DNA from: an uncultured Lachnospiraceae bacterium
GTDB lineage: Bacteria > Bacillota > Clostridia > Lachnospirales > Lachnospiraceae
Assembly: GCA_948441955.1 (NCBI GenBank)
Contig: CAOJQZ010000004.1
Span: 4,262 to 68,261 of the forward strand
Direction: 5' to 3'
Length of the DNA stretch: 64,000 bases
The notes under the pieces are model-generated. The model saw nothing but the letters and a program-made list of their open reading frames with translations, did no database searches and was not told where the DNA came from. The position numbers and the translations under genes were made by a program. Each line of letters opens with the position of its first letter. The first letter of the stretch is position 1. Of this stretch, positions 27,078 through 35,886 are shown one piece after another.

Positions 27078-29714
27078 ATGCAGAAATACGGAGTAAATCA
27101 ACTTAGAAAAATGTTTCTTGAATTTTTCGAAAGCAAGGAGCATCTTGCGATGAAAAGCTTTTCACTGGTGCCCCATAACGATAAGAGCCTGCTTCTTATC
27201 AATTCCGGTATGGCGCCTCTGAAGCCATATTTCACAGGGGAGGAAATTCCGCCGAAGAGACGGGTGACTACCTGCCAGAAATGTATCCGTACCGGAGATA
27301 TTGACAATGTGGGTAAGACTGACCGTCACGGAACATTTTTTGAAATGCTTGGGAACTTTTCCTTCGGAGATTATTTCAAGAGAGAGTCGATTCACTGGAC
27401 CTGGGAGTTTTTAACAGAGGTAGTGGGTTTAGATCCGGAAAGGCTTTATCCGTCGGTTTATCTTGAGGATGACGAGGCGTGGGAAATTTGGAACAAGGAG
27501 ATTGGGATTGCTCCGGAAAGAATCTTCCGTTTCGGCAAGGAGGATAATTTCTGGGAGCATGGTTCCGGTCCCTGCGGACCCTGCTCAGAGGTGTATTATG
27601 ACCGCGGGGAGAAATACGGCTGCGGGAAGCCGGACTGTACTGTAGGCTGTGAATGCGACCGCTATATGGAAATCTGGAACAATGTATTTACCCAGTTTGA
27701 TAATGACGGACATAATCATTATACGGAGCTTGAACAGAAAAATATTGATACCGGCATGGGCCTTGAACGGCTGGCATGCATTGTGCAGGATGTAGATTCT
27801 ATGTTTGATGTGGACACCTTGCATGCCCTGCGGGAGCATGTATGTAAGCTGGCAGGGGCAGAGTATGGAAAGGACGAAGATACGGATGTTTCCATCCGTG
27901 TCATTACGGATCATATCCGTTCCGTTACCTTTATGATTTCAGACGGAATTCTGCCGTCCAACAGCGGGCGGGGTTATGTGTTACGGCGCCTTTTAAGGAG
28001 GGCAAGCCGTCACGGAAGGCTTCTCGGCATTGACAGAGCATTTCTTGTGGAGCTTTCCAGGACAGTAATTGAAGGCTCCAAGGACGGTTATCCAGAGCTG
28101 GAGGAAAAAAAGGATTTTATATTCAAGGTTATTGCAAAGGAGGAAGAGCAGTTTAACAAGACCATTGACCAGGGCCTTTCCATTCTTGCGGGAATTGAAG
28201 CGGAGATGGAGAAAAAGAAAGAGAAGGTTCTTTCCGGAGAAGAGGCCTTCCGTCTTTATGATACTTACGGTTTCCCGGTAGATCTGACTATCGAGATCCT
28301 TGGGGAAAAAGGATTATCTATTGATGAGGAAGGATTTAAGAAAGCTGTAGAAGAGCAGAAGCAAAAAGCGAAGGGAACCTTTGGAGAGCACAGCTACAGC
28401 GGACGTGAGGCAAGTGTTTATGATGAGATAGACGCTTCGGTTACCAGTACATTTGTGGGATATGATCATCTTGAGGCAGATGCAAAAGTTACCGTGCTTA
28501 CAACGGATACGGAGATTGTAGAGGCATTATCTGACGGAGACGAGGGAACCGTTCTAACAGAGCAGACTCCTTTTTATGCCACAAGCGGCGGTCAGGAGGC
28601 AGACACCGGCAAAATAACAGGAGAGGATTTCCTGTTCGAGGTGGAGGATACCGTGAAGCTGCCGGGAGGAAAGATCGGCCACAGGGGACGGGTTACAAAG
28701 GGCATGGTGAAGACAGGAGATGTGGTAACCTTAAAGGTAGACGCTGAAAAGAGGGCTCTTTCTGCCAATAACCACAGCGCCACCCACCTGCTTCAGAAGG
28801 CGCTTCGCATGGTGCTTGGAAACCATGTGGAGCAGGCAGGCTCTTCTGTAAATGCAGACAGACTCAGGTTTGACTTCACACACTTTTCTGCCATGAGCCA
28901 GGATGAGATAGAGAGGGTGGAAAAGATTGTCAATGATCAGATAATGAAGGCTCTTCCGGTTACGGCAGAGAATATGCCCATTGAGGAGGCAAGAAAGACC
29001 GGAGCGGCGGCCCTTTTCGGGGAGAAATACGGAGACATCGTCCGTGTGGTAAGCATGGGAGAATTCTCAAAAGAGTTCTGCGGCGGTACACATGTGGCAA
29101 ATACAGGTGTGATTACAGCATTTAAGATTATTTCCGAAACAGGCGTGGCAGCAGGCGTCAGGCGTATCGAGGCCCTTACTGCCAAGGGACTTATGAAATA
29201 CTATTATGAGCTTGAGGAGAGGCTCATAGAGCTTTCGAAGCTTGTGAAGGCAAAGCCGGAGCAGCTTTCAGAGAGAATCAGCCGCCTTTTGGCGGAAAAT
29301 AAAGCGCTTTCTTCAGAGGTGGAGAGCTTAAAGAGCAAGATGGCCAAGGACTCTATGGGAGATATTATGAAGCAGGTTACAGAGGTAAAGGGAGTAAAGC
29401 TTCTTGCCGCTAAGGTTGAAGGAGTGGATATGAACGGCCTTCGTGACTTAGGCGACAGTCTGAAGGAAAAGCTGGGCGAGAGTGTGATTGTTCTTGCCTC
29501 GTCAGTGGACGGAAAAGTATCCCTTATGGCAATGGCGGCAAAAGAGGCAGTAGAAAAGGGAGCACACGCAGGAAATCTTATTAAGGAAATCGCGGCGCTG
29601 GTTGGCGGAGGCGGAGGCGGACGTCCGAACATGGCCCAGGCCGGCGGCAAAAAGCCGGAAGGGATTGACGATGCTATTGCGAAAGTAAGGGATATACTGA
29701 AGGCACAAATATAA
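27078..29714 (+). CDS. alaS: Alanyl-tRNA synthetase
   Basis: An 878-residue class II synthetase with the N-terminal catalytic core (VNQLRKMFLEFFESKEHLAMKSFSLVP, GSGPCGPCSEVYYDRG), the editing domain with zinc-binding HSATHLL (around residue 564) and CGGTHV (around residue 668), a coiled-coil segment, and the C-Ala domain with a glycine-rich GGGGGGRPNMAQAGG stretch near the end. GAGGAGG precedes the start. Full length and single copy. Confidence 0.97.
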   Translation: MQKYGVNQLRKMFLEFFESKEHLAMKSFSLVPHNDKSLLLINSGMAPLKPYFTGEEIPPKRRVTTCQKCIRTGDIDNVGKTDRHGTFFEMLGNFSFGDYFKRESIHWTWEFLTEVVGLDPERLYPSVYLEDDEAWEIWNKEIGIAPERIFRFGKEDNFWEHGSGPCGPCSEVYYDRGEKYGCGKPDCTVGCECDRYMEIWNNVFTQFDNDGHNHYTELEQKNIDTGMGLERLACIVQDVDSMFDVDTLHALREHVCKLAGAEYGKDEDTDVSIRVITDHIRSVTFMISDGILPSNSGRGYVLRRLLRRASRHGRLLGIDRAFLVELSRTVIEGSKDGYPELEEKKDFIFKVIAKEEEQFNKTIDQGLSILAGIEAEMEKKKEKVLSGEEAFRLYDTYGFPVDLTIEILGEKGLSIDEEGFKKAVEEQKQKAKGTFGEHSYSGREASVYDEIDASVTSTFVGYDHLEADAKVTVLTTDTEIVEALSDGDEGTVLTEQTPFYATSGGQEADTGKITGEDFLFEVEDTVKLPGGKIGHRGRVTKGMVKTGDVVTLKVDAEKRALSANNHSATHLLQKALRMVLGNHVEQAGSSVNADRLRFDFTHFSAMSQDEIERVEKIVNDQIMKALPVTAENMPIEEARKTGAAALFGEKYGDIVRVVSMGEFSKEFCGGTHVANTGVITAFKIISETGVAAGVRRIEALTAKGLMKYYYELEERLIELSKLVKAKPEQLSERISRLLAENKALSSEVESLKSKMAKDSMGDIMKQVTEVKGVKLLAAKVEGVDMNGLRDLGDSLKEKLGESVIVLASSVDGKVSLMAMAAKEAVEKGAHAGNLIKEIAALVGGGGGGRPNMAQAGGKKPEGIDDAIAKVRDILKAQI

Positions 29715-29732
29715 GATAAAGATACCATTTTT

Positions 29733-29780
29733 GCAGGGGTTATGGAAGCGTTACAGTTCATTCATAGCCCTTGCTTTTTT
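29733..29780 (+). terminator. Rho-independent terminator after alaS
   Basis: GCAGGGGTTATG (29733-29744) pairs with CATAGCCCTTGC (29763-29774), two G-U pairs included, followed by six T. It lies 19 bases after the alaS stop. Confidence 0.85.
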
Positions 29781-30035
29781 GTGCGCAATATGGAAATCAA
29801 TAAAATTTTTAAAGAAATCTCAAAAAAAGTCTCGACAAAATATTGTGAAGGTAGTACAATTGTCTTGAAATAAAATAAAAATTAAATTGTTATCGGAAAT
29901 GTCTGATTTGATTTTGATAAGTCTGATATTTTTAAATACGGGAGGTGAATACCGATGGTTTTCTAATAAATGAATAAAAGGAGTGAAATACCGGTTGCTG
30001 CGAACAGAGTTTATGTATAGCGTAAAGGGGGAAAA
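29781..30035 (+). other. AT-rich leader region between alaS and YkvI-type gene
   Basis: From the alaS terminator to the next gene there is no recognisable gene. It holds a promoter (29832-29860), a direct repeat GTCTGAT (29901-29907 and 29921-29927), two ribosome-binding-site/start modules (29941-29957 and 29981-29997) that look alike, and a possible 14-codon leader frame. I found no TPP riboswitch core (no CTGAGA element). Confidence 0.5.
29832..29860 (+). promoter_or_regulatory. Promoter upstream of YkvI-type/TenA genes
   Basis: TCGACA (29832-29837), 17-base spacer, TACAAT (29855-29860). It gives a leader of about 170 bases before the transporter start, long enough for post-transcriptional control. 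Confidence 0.65.
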
Positions 30036-30039
30036 ATGA
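29995..30039 (+). other. Possible 14-codon leader peptide
   Basis: AAAGGAGTG (29977-29985) is followed by TTG at 29995 and a 14-codon frame (LLRTEFMYSVKGEK) whose TGA overlaps the transporter ATG (30036) as ATGA. The arrangement suggests translational coupling. The transporter has its own AAAGGGGGA just upstream, so the leader may be chance. Confidence 0.25.
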
Positions 30040-31138
30040 ATAAACAGAATTCAAAAAAGGCCGATGGGAAAGTAATATTCAGCATCATTGGCGCTACAAT
30101 AGCTTTTGGGATTGGCTCTGGTTTTGCTACAGGGCAGGAAATTATGCAGTATTATGCATCGTACGGATGGTGGTGTTTTGGTACGGCGCTTGTTTTTATG
30201 ATTATCACGATCTATACGATTTTCAGTTATTCCGCTGCGGGCCACTATCAAAAGTTTGAAAAAAACTATCTGATATTTGATTATTACTGCGGTCCTGTTA
30301 TTGGAAGATTCTTTGATTATTTTGCAGCATTTTTTTGTTATATGTCGTTTGCCGTTATGCTTGCCGGGTCGTCGGCCCTGCTGCATGAGCAATGGGGCGT
30401 GCCTGATTATATCGGAGGAATTATTATTGCAGTTCTTGCAGGAACGGCAGTGATATTTGGCTTGAACGGCGTAGTAAATGTAATTGGAAAATTGGTCCCG
30501 TCATGATTGTTTTTTCCATTATTGTGGCCATATATTCGTTAATATCTACGGCGGGAAATATTCCTGAAAATATCAGCATGATAAATTCGGGGCAGGTTGA
30601 AGTTATGAGAGCCGGAAATAATTGGTTTATGGCAGGCCTGTCGTACGGAGGATTTGTATTGTTATGGTTTGCATCCTTTGTAACTCAGCTTGCCAGGGAA
30701 CATAGCTTGAAAGAGGTTTATACAGGAGTGTGCTGCGGCCAGCTTATAACAAATTCCTGCGGCGTTGTTCTGGCGTTTGCTTTGATAGGCAGTATAACAC
30801 AGGTTGCCGGCACGCAAATTCCAAATTTAGTCTTGGCGACCAATATCGCTCCAGGACTTTCCTATGTTTTTGCAATCATTATTTTCATAGCAGTATTTTC
30901 GTCAGCCGCGCCGCTGCTCTGGACAAGCGTCCAGAGGCTGGCTTCTGAAGGGACGGCAAAATATAAAGCTATAACGATTATACTTGTAATAGCGGCTTTG
31001 GTTATTGCCTTCTTTGTCCCATTTAACAGACTAATGAACATCTGCTATGTGATTAATGGTTACGGCGGATTTATTCTTGTGGTATTTATGCTGGTTAAAG
31101 ATGTAAAAACATATATCATACGAAAAGAGCATAAATGA
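30036..31138 (+). pseudogene. YkvI-type membrane transporter, frameshifted
   Basis: Two adjacent frames (30036-30506 and 30503-31138) together make one ~367-residue membrane protein. The first begins with a helix carrying GATIAFGIGSGFATGQEIMQYYA, typical of YkvI-like relatives of sodium-coupled transporters. The frame breaks at 30492-30500: ...GKLVPS-stop; restoring one G at 30494-30495 gives GKLGPVMIVFSI and leads straight into the second frame. That frame's ATG (30503) overlaps the TGA of the first, so a split product by re-initiation is conceivable. Substrate unknown; the next gene hints at a thiamine-related compound. Confidence 0.82.
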
Positions 31139-31177
31139 CGTATGGTTTAATAAAATATTGTGAGGAGGACGAAATAC

Positions 31178-31894
31178 ATGGCTTTTTATGAAGATAAGGT
31201 TATACCAATTCTGAAAAAAACAAGTACCGCTATGCAGGCAACGCCTCATATGCAGGATATTTTAAATGGCACAGTGCCTGACGAACGGTTCAAATTTCAA
31301 ATACTGCAGAATCATCAATATCTTTTGGACTATGTAAGATGCTGGGCAGTGGGACTTTCAAAATGCACTTGTTATGAAGAGATGAAAGAATGGTATCCGA
31401 TTGTTAAAAGAACATTTGAAAAAACGATAGAAATGAATCGTGAATTCTGGGCGAAAGAAATAGGCGTATCTCTTGAAGAAATGGACGCTGTTATTCAAGC
31501 TCCGGGGAAACGGGCGTATACGTCCTTTCAGCTTATGTGTGCGGAGCAGGGAGGGCTGGCGGAGAATCTTATGGCATCTCATCCCTGTAATGCTTTGTAT
31601 ATGTACTTTGCAGAGGACATGCTTCCAAAATGTACTCTGCCAAAAGAGCACAAGTCGTATATTTGGCTGGCGTATTATGTAAGCGATGGATATAAGGAAA
31701 TTGTTGAAACAGAAGCACGTATGATAAAGAAGCTATGCGATCACAAAACAGAGAGGGAACAGGCGAAATTGCTTGAAATTCTTGCAACAAGCTGCAATTA
31801 TGAGGTTATGCAGTTTACGGAATTATATTATGAAATGAAAACGTGGCCTTTGGATGATATATTTCCGGCGAAGTTCACCACAATTGCAGAATGA
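31178..31894 (+). CDS. TenA/thiaminase-2 family protein
   Basis: The ATG at 31178 follows GAGGAGGACGAAATAC. The 238-residue all-alpha protein has the TenA fold signature: FKFQILQNHQYLLDYVRCWAVG, MASHPCNALYMYFAEDM and YIWLAYYVSDGYKEIVETEARMIK, with candidate active-site Cys in the HPC segment. TenA enzymes hydrolyse amino-pyrimidine thiamine breakdown products for salvage; this one is divergent, so its substrate is uncertain. It lies 39 bases after the YkvI-type gene and probably shares its transcript, suggesting uptake plus processing of one compound. Confidence 0.78.
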   Translation: MAFYEDKVIPILKKTSTAMQATPHMQDILNGTVPDERFKFQILQNHQYLLDYVRCWAVGLSKCTCYEEMKEWYPIVKRTFEKTIEMNREFWAKEIGVSLEEMDAVIQAPGKRAYTSFQLMCAEQGGLAENLMASHPCNALYMYFAEDMLPKCTLPKEHKSYIWLAYYVSDGYKEIVETEARMIKKLCDHKTEREQAKLLEILATSCNYEVMQFTELYYEMKTWPLDDIFPAKFTTIAE

Positions 31895-31942
31895 TAACCG
31901 CCTGTAATTATTGTCAATTGTCCGTAATTTTCCAAAAAAATG

Positions 31943-31970
31943 TTGACGTAGGCTAAATATGTGATATAAT
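31943..31970 (+). promoter_or_regulatory. Sigma-A-type promoter for rpsU
   Basis: TTGACG (31943-31948), 16-base spacer, TATAAT (31965-31970), 78 bases before the rpsU start. Confidence 0.82.
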
Positions 31971-32047
31971 CTTATGTAGTGCAGTAAATATACCCGAACA
32001 GTCGTATGATGCACAATATAGGACTGGAGGGGAGGTTAGGTGAGTCT

Positions 32048-32224
32048 ATGTCAAATGTAATCGTTAAAGAGAACGAGACGTTAGATAGCGCTTTACGCAG
32101 ATTCAAAAGAAATTGTGCGAAGGCAGGCATTCAGCAGGAGATTCGTAAAAGAGAACATTACGAGAAGCCGAGTGTGAGACGTAAGAAAAAGTCTGAAGCA
32201 GCCAGAAAGCGTAAGTATAACTAA
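32048..32224 (+). CDS. rpsU: 30S ribosomal protein S21
   Basis: A 58-residue basic protein: MSNVIVKENETLDSALRRFKR at the N-terminus and a lysine/arginine-rich tail (VRRKKKSEAARKRKY), the normal S21 form. The ATG at 32048 is chosen over the upstream in-frame ATGs because it matches the family start; GGGGAGG lies upstream. It is monocistronic between its own promoter and terminator. Confidence 0.96.
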   Translation: MSNVIVKENETLDSALRRFKRNCAKAGIQQEIRKREHYEKPSVRRKKKSEAARKRKYN

Positions 32225-32238
32225 TATGTGCAGCGAAT

Positions 32239-32269
32239 AGGGGAGTTCGATGGAACGCCCCTGTTTTTT
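32239..32269 (+). terminator. Rho-independent terminator after rpsU
   Basis: AGGGG-A-GTTC (32239-32248) pairs with GAAC-G-CCCCT (32253-32262) around a 4-base loop, followed by GTTTTTT. Confidence 0.92.
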
Positions 32270-32369
32270 GTCATATAGAAACTTCAGAAAAACTTTTGTT
32301 TTATACAGGGTGTATCTTTAGATTTGATTGATATATTGATTACAGCAAATGAAGAAAGGACTGAATATT

Positions 32370-32963
32370 ATGTGGTGGAATAAGGTGATATTTGGATGGA
32401 GCGTGTACCATGTGGTATTATGGTTTTTAACCTACAGTATTTTAGGATGGATTGTAGAATCTATATATATGTCTATCTGTAACAGGAAAATAACAAACAG
32501 AGGTTTTACAAAGGGACCTATGTGTCCGATTTATGGATTTGGCGCGCTGACAGTTTTTTTCCTTTTAAAGCCTTATAGTGATAATCCTATCCGCCTGTTT
32601 TTTATGGGCATGTTTCTTGCTACGGCATTAGAGTTCATAACAGCGCGGATTATGCAGAGGGTTTTTGGAGAGATATGGTGGGATTATCGCGAGAAACCTT
32701 TTAATTATCAGGGAATTATCTGCCTGGAGAGTTCTGTTGCCTGGGGATTTTATACAGTAGGATTGTTTTTGTTTTTACATAACATTGTTGTAAATATGGT
32801 AGACAGTCTTCCGCTTCTGGCAGGAAAAGTGATTGGAAGTGTTATCCTTATATTATATATGCTTGATTTTATGATGGCCATGTACAGGGAGAAAAAGGAT
32901 GACCTGCCAGATAGAGTAGCCGAGTGGAAGGATAACCTGCTGGAACGCTTTACAAGGGAATAA
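32370..32963 (+). CDS. CmpB-type putative ABC transporter permease (PF06541-like)
   Basis: The ATG at 32370 is preferred because GAAGAAAGG sits ten bases upstream; an ATG at 32349 has no ribosome binding site. The 197-residue protein has about five membrane helices with the family motifs LGWIVESIYMS, NRGFTKGPMCPIYGFGA and WWDYREKPFNYQGIICLESSVAWG. Despite the family name no ATPase is nearby and its function is unknown. Its last 14 bases overlap the convergent maf gene. Confidence 0.85.
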   Translation: MWWNKVIFGWSVYHVVLWFLTYSILGWIVESIYMSICNRKITNRGFTKGPMCPIYGFGALTVFFLLKPYSDNPIRLFFMGMFLATALEFITARIMQRVFGEIWWDYREKPFNYQGIICLESSVAWGFYTVGLFLFLHNIVVNMVDSLPLLAGKVIGSVILILYMLDFMMAMYREKKDDLPDRVAEWKDNLLERFTRE

Positions 32964-33552
32964 AGTCAGTCAGCTCGTGGTAGAGCCGCCCGATGGGCAG
33001 CCCTACCACATTGTTGTAATCACCCTTTATCTCTTTTACATGAATAGCAAAGGGGCCCTGTATGCCGTATGCCCCGGCTTTGTCAAAAGAATCACCGGAT
33101 TCCACATAGGCATGCAGGTCTTCTCTTGTAATCTTATAGAGAGTTACATCAGTTTTTTCATAGAAAGTACGGTGAGACTCTTCTCCGTCTTTATACATCA
33201 TAAGGGACACACCGGTGTAGACCTGGTGTGTACGGTCTGCAAGCAGAGAGAGCATGTCATAGGCTTCAGATTTGTCAGACGGCTTTCCGAGAATTTCGCC
33301 CTGGTAGACAACGATGGTGTCAGCGCCGATTACGATAAAGTCTTCCTCTGCTGTCTCCGCTTCTTTTTTGGAGTTAAAAAACCGGAGATATACATCCCTG
33401 GCTTTCTGAAAAGCAAGATCCATGACCGCGCCGCATGGCGCCGCCTTTGTGATTTTCTCCTCTGCGTAAGAGGGGAGAACCGTGAAAGATAGGCCGGCCT
33501 GTTTAAGTAATTCCTTTCTGCGGGGTGACGCAGATGCTAAAATATATCTCAT
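32950..33552 (-). CDS. maf: Maf family nucleoside triphosphate pyrophosphatase
   Basis: The start at 33552 gives the family N-terminus MRYILASASPRRKELLKQAG, with GAGGGA upstream; an ATG at 33567 lies inside the preceding gene. The 200-residue product has the S-x-SPRR phosphate-binding loop, GADTIVVYQGEILGKP and the DKAGAYGIQG motif. Maf proteins hydrolyse non-canonical nucleotides and are tied to septum control in Bacillus. It follows the FtsA-like gene in the same operon (stop at 33554), which fits a cell-division context. Confidence 0.94.
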   Translation of the reverse strand: MRYILASASPRRKELLKQAGLSFTVLPSYAEEKITKAAPCGAVMDLAFQKARDVYLRFFNSKKEAETAEEDFIVIGADTIVVYQGEILGKPSDKSEAYDMLSLLADRTHQVYTGVSLMMYKDGEESHRTFYEKTDVTLYKITREDLHAYVESGDSFDKAGAYGIQGPFAIHVKEIKGDYNNVVGLPIGRLYHELTDFIPL

Positions 33553-33553
33553 G

Positions 33554-35686
33554 TCAGATTCCCTCATCTATAATATGAATAATATCTCCTGTTTTAAGCT
33601 CCTGCTGGAACATCCCCGGAGCTCCGTTTACAGTCAGTATAATCCTGCCCTTTGGATGCTTAATATCAATGCCGGAATGTTCGATCATATCCATCAGATA
33701 ATAAGGCTCGCCGTTTTCCTTGCCGGGAAGACGTAAGGGGGCGTTGTTTAAATGAAGGAGGACATCTGGTCTGGGAGGCGTAATTTCCGGTTTCGGAGAG
33801 ATACGCTGTGGAGCAGGGGCGGGTACCCAGTCCGCCTCATTGTCTTCGGGCAAATCCCGGTCTTCGTCATTCTCTTCGGAAGCTTCTTCTAATAATGTCT
33901 CAGAACTTTCTGCTTCGGAAATATGATCAATGACAGAAACAACCTCCCAGTCCAAGGAGTCTGTTTCAATGGCGCTGTGGAAATCAAATTCCTCAAGGTC
34001 TATATCGGCCTTACTTTCTTCCTGTATTGTTTTTTCTGCTTTGTCAGACCCGGCCTTATCTTTATCCTCCTCTGCATCGCCATGGTTCCGTATACGGATA
34101 ATATCCCCGTTTCGAAGAGGGGCGTCAAGGGGGGCGGCCTGTCCGTTTAGCGTAAGTTCATCTGCCTCGGAGGCTCCTTTCAGGTCGCCGAGACGGAGGC
34201 TTGCAGATACTCCGGGAGAAGCAGGGACAAATTCAATAACGTCTCCTGCATGGATGACATCAGAGAGCTTTCCTTCTTTTTTATTAATAAGAAGAGAGGC
34301 AGGCGCTCCGGCCTGACCGTAGAAGATTTTCCGTTTTCCGTTAATGGTTATCACAAGGCTTAAACCTGTCTGGCCTAAAATATCCTGGAAACTGTAACCG
34401 TTCATCATCAAAAGGTTTAAAGCTGTGAAGCTTCCGCTTCTGAATAATTTGGCCGGCTTTCCATTTAAAGTTACCCGGAAGCTGTCATTAATCAGGTTCA
34501 GTCCTGAGGACACGACGATTCCGAGAGGAGTGGCATATTCCGGATTATTTAAATCATATTCATCCGAGTAAGCATTTGTCCTGAAATTATTTCCTGCAAT
34601 GGCAATCCGGTTGGCATCCATTTTGAGGGCGGCGGTAAGCCCTTCCTTCAGGCCGGCAAGCTTGCTGCCGCCGCCGGCAAGAAACAGGGCAGACGGGGCG
34701 CTGCCGTTGACTTCAAGGATTTTATCAGCAATCTCCCGGCATAAAACTTCTGAAGCGCTCTGAATTGTGAGGAGCAGTTCTTCCTGTGAAACGGTATGTT
34801 CAAAGCCTAAAATGTCTGTAAAGGTTACTTCCTGCTGCAAATCAATCTGTGCTTTTACTGATTCGGCAGTGGAAAAGTCCACCAGATATTCCTTCATAAT
34901 CATTTCAGTTATCTCGTCGCCGGCTACAGTCGCCATTGTGTATCCAATAACGCTGCCGCCGGTACAGACAGCAATATCGGAGGTTCCTGCGCCGATATCC
35001 ACCATAACCAGATTAAGAAGCCTTAAGTTTTCAGGAATTGCCGCATTAATGGCGGCTATAGGCTCAAGAGTAATGCTTACAACATCCAAACCGGCTTTGT
35101 TCATAGTGGTATAAAGGCTTTCTATGACCTCACTGGGCAGAAAGGTAGCGATAAGATCCGCTTTTATATTTTTCCCCCGGTGATCCTTTAAGCTGGATAT
35201 CATGTATTGGTCCAGATAATATTGACAGACTGTATAGCCCACAAGATAGAAGCGCCTGGAGTCGTTTTCAGCCGCATTTTCAGCGTCAAATAATTCCTCG
35301 GCCCGACTGATGGCGCCTGCTTCCAGTCGGCTTATCATCTCGTCGTCAATAAGCTTTGGACCTGGAAGGGTAAGCTCATAATCGGCCCGTTTTGTTCTAA
35401 GGGCCCGTCCTGCAGCCGCAACGCAGACACGGTTTAGCTGAAAACCGAGCTTTTCCTCCAGCCTTTTTTTAACTTTGCCAGCCAAAACGGATACCCGCTC
35501 TATATTCTCAATCTGTCCGTCCATCATCGCACGTTCCGTATGTTCTTCCTTTTCGATGGCGATGATATTTACCTTACCGTCATTTACTGTTCCTACCATG
35601 CCGATAATGCTGCGTGTTCCGATATCCAAGGCAAATATTGTGTCTTCCGGCTGAGGTTTTAACGCCCCTTTCTGTTCTTCTGCCAT
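33554..35686 (-). CDS. FtsA-like actin-fold ATPase with beta-grasp-like tail
   Basis: A 710-residue protein. Residues ~15-400 are an FtsA/PilM-type actin-fold ATPase: ALDIGTRSIIGMVG (phosphate 1), MVDIGAGTSDIAV (phosphate 2) and FLAGGGSKLAGL (adenosine motif). FtsA proper is ~420 residues and ends in an amphipathic membrane helix; here follow three beta-grasp-like repeats of the type NG-x-L...L-x-GD-x-I-x-I (about 412-505, 515-550, and the last ~80 residues), split by a long acidic linker. AGGAGGAATCG precedes the start. It is probably a division or envelope scaffold; the function of the tail is unknown. Confidence 0.8.
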   Translation of the reverse strand: MAEEQKGALKPQPEDTIFALDIGTRSIIGMVGTVNDGKVNIIAIEKEEHTERAMMDGQIENIERVSVLAGKVKKRLEEKLGFQLNRVCVAAAGRALRTKRADYELTLPGPKLIDDEMISRLEAGAISRAEELFDAENAAENDSRRFYLVGYTVCQYYLDQYMISSLKDHRGKNIKADLIATFLPSEVIESLYTTMNKAGLDVVSITLEPIAAINAAIPENLRLLNLVMVDIGAGTSDIAVCTGGSVIGYTMATVAGDEITEMIMKEYLVDFSTAESVKAQIDLQQEVTFTDILGFEHTVSQEELLLTIQSASEVLCREIADKILEVNGSAPSALFLAGGGSKLAGLKEGLTAALKMDANRIAIAGNNFRTNAYSDEYDLNNPEYATPLGIVVSSGLNLINDSFRVTLNGKPAKLFRSGSFTALNLLMMNGYSFQDILGQTGLSLVITINGKRKIFYGQAGAPASLLINKKEGKLSDVIHAGDVIEFVPASPGVSASLRLGDLKGASEADELTLNGQAAPLDAPLRNGDIIRIRNHGDAEEDKDKAGSDKAEKTIQEESKADIDLEEFDFHSAIETDSLDWEVVSVIDHISEAESSETLLEEASEENDEDRDLPEDNEADWVPAPAPQRISPKPEITPPRPDVLLHLNNAPLRLPGKENGEPYYLMDMIEHSGIDIKHPKGRIILTVNGAPGMFQQELKTGDIIHIIDEGI

Positions 35687-35790
35687 ATACGATTCCTCCT
35701 GTGCTGCATAAGTGATATTTTCCTAAATAGTATTATAGTAAAATTGTTTTCTAATGTAAATCTTTAAAATAAAAATCTAAAAATTATATG

Positions 35791-35820
35791 TTGTCTATCC
35801 TGTAAAACTCATGCTATATT
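35791..35820 (+). promoter_or_regulatory. Promoter for M60 peptidase operon
   Basis: TTGTCT (35791-35796), 18-base spacer, TATATT (35815-35820), giving a leader of about 60 bases. Confidence 0.55.
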
Positions 35821-35863
35821 AGAAATAATACCAATGTACAATAAGTTATATTCTGATGAAGAA

Positions 35864-35883
35864 TTATTAAGGGGGGTTAATAA
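35864..35883 (+). repeat. Inverted repeat enclosing the M60 ribosome binding site
   Basis: TTATTAA (35864-35870) and TTAATAA (35877-35883) are perfect complements around GGGGGG (35871-35876), the core of the ribosome binding site four bases before the start region. An mRNA hairpin would present the site in its loop. The AT-only stem is weak, so a role in translation is tentative. Confidence 0.45.
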
Positions 35884-35886
35884 AGT

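Noticed and set aside
29781..30035. TPP riboswitch before the transporter/TenA genes
   Set aside because: The conserved CTGAGA and TGATCTGGATAATGCCAGC-type elements are not present.
30503..31138. Independent second transporter gene
   Set aside because: It begins in the middle of a membrane helix and lacks a normal N-terminus; restoring one base joins it to the frame before it.
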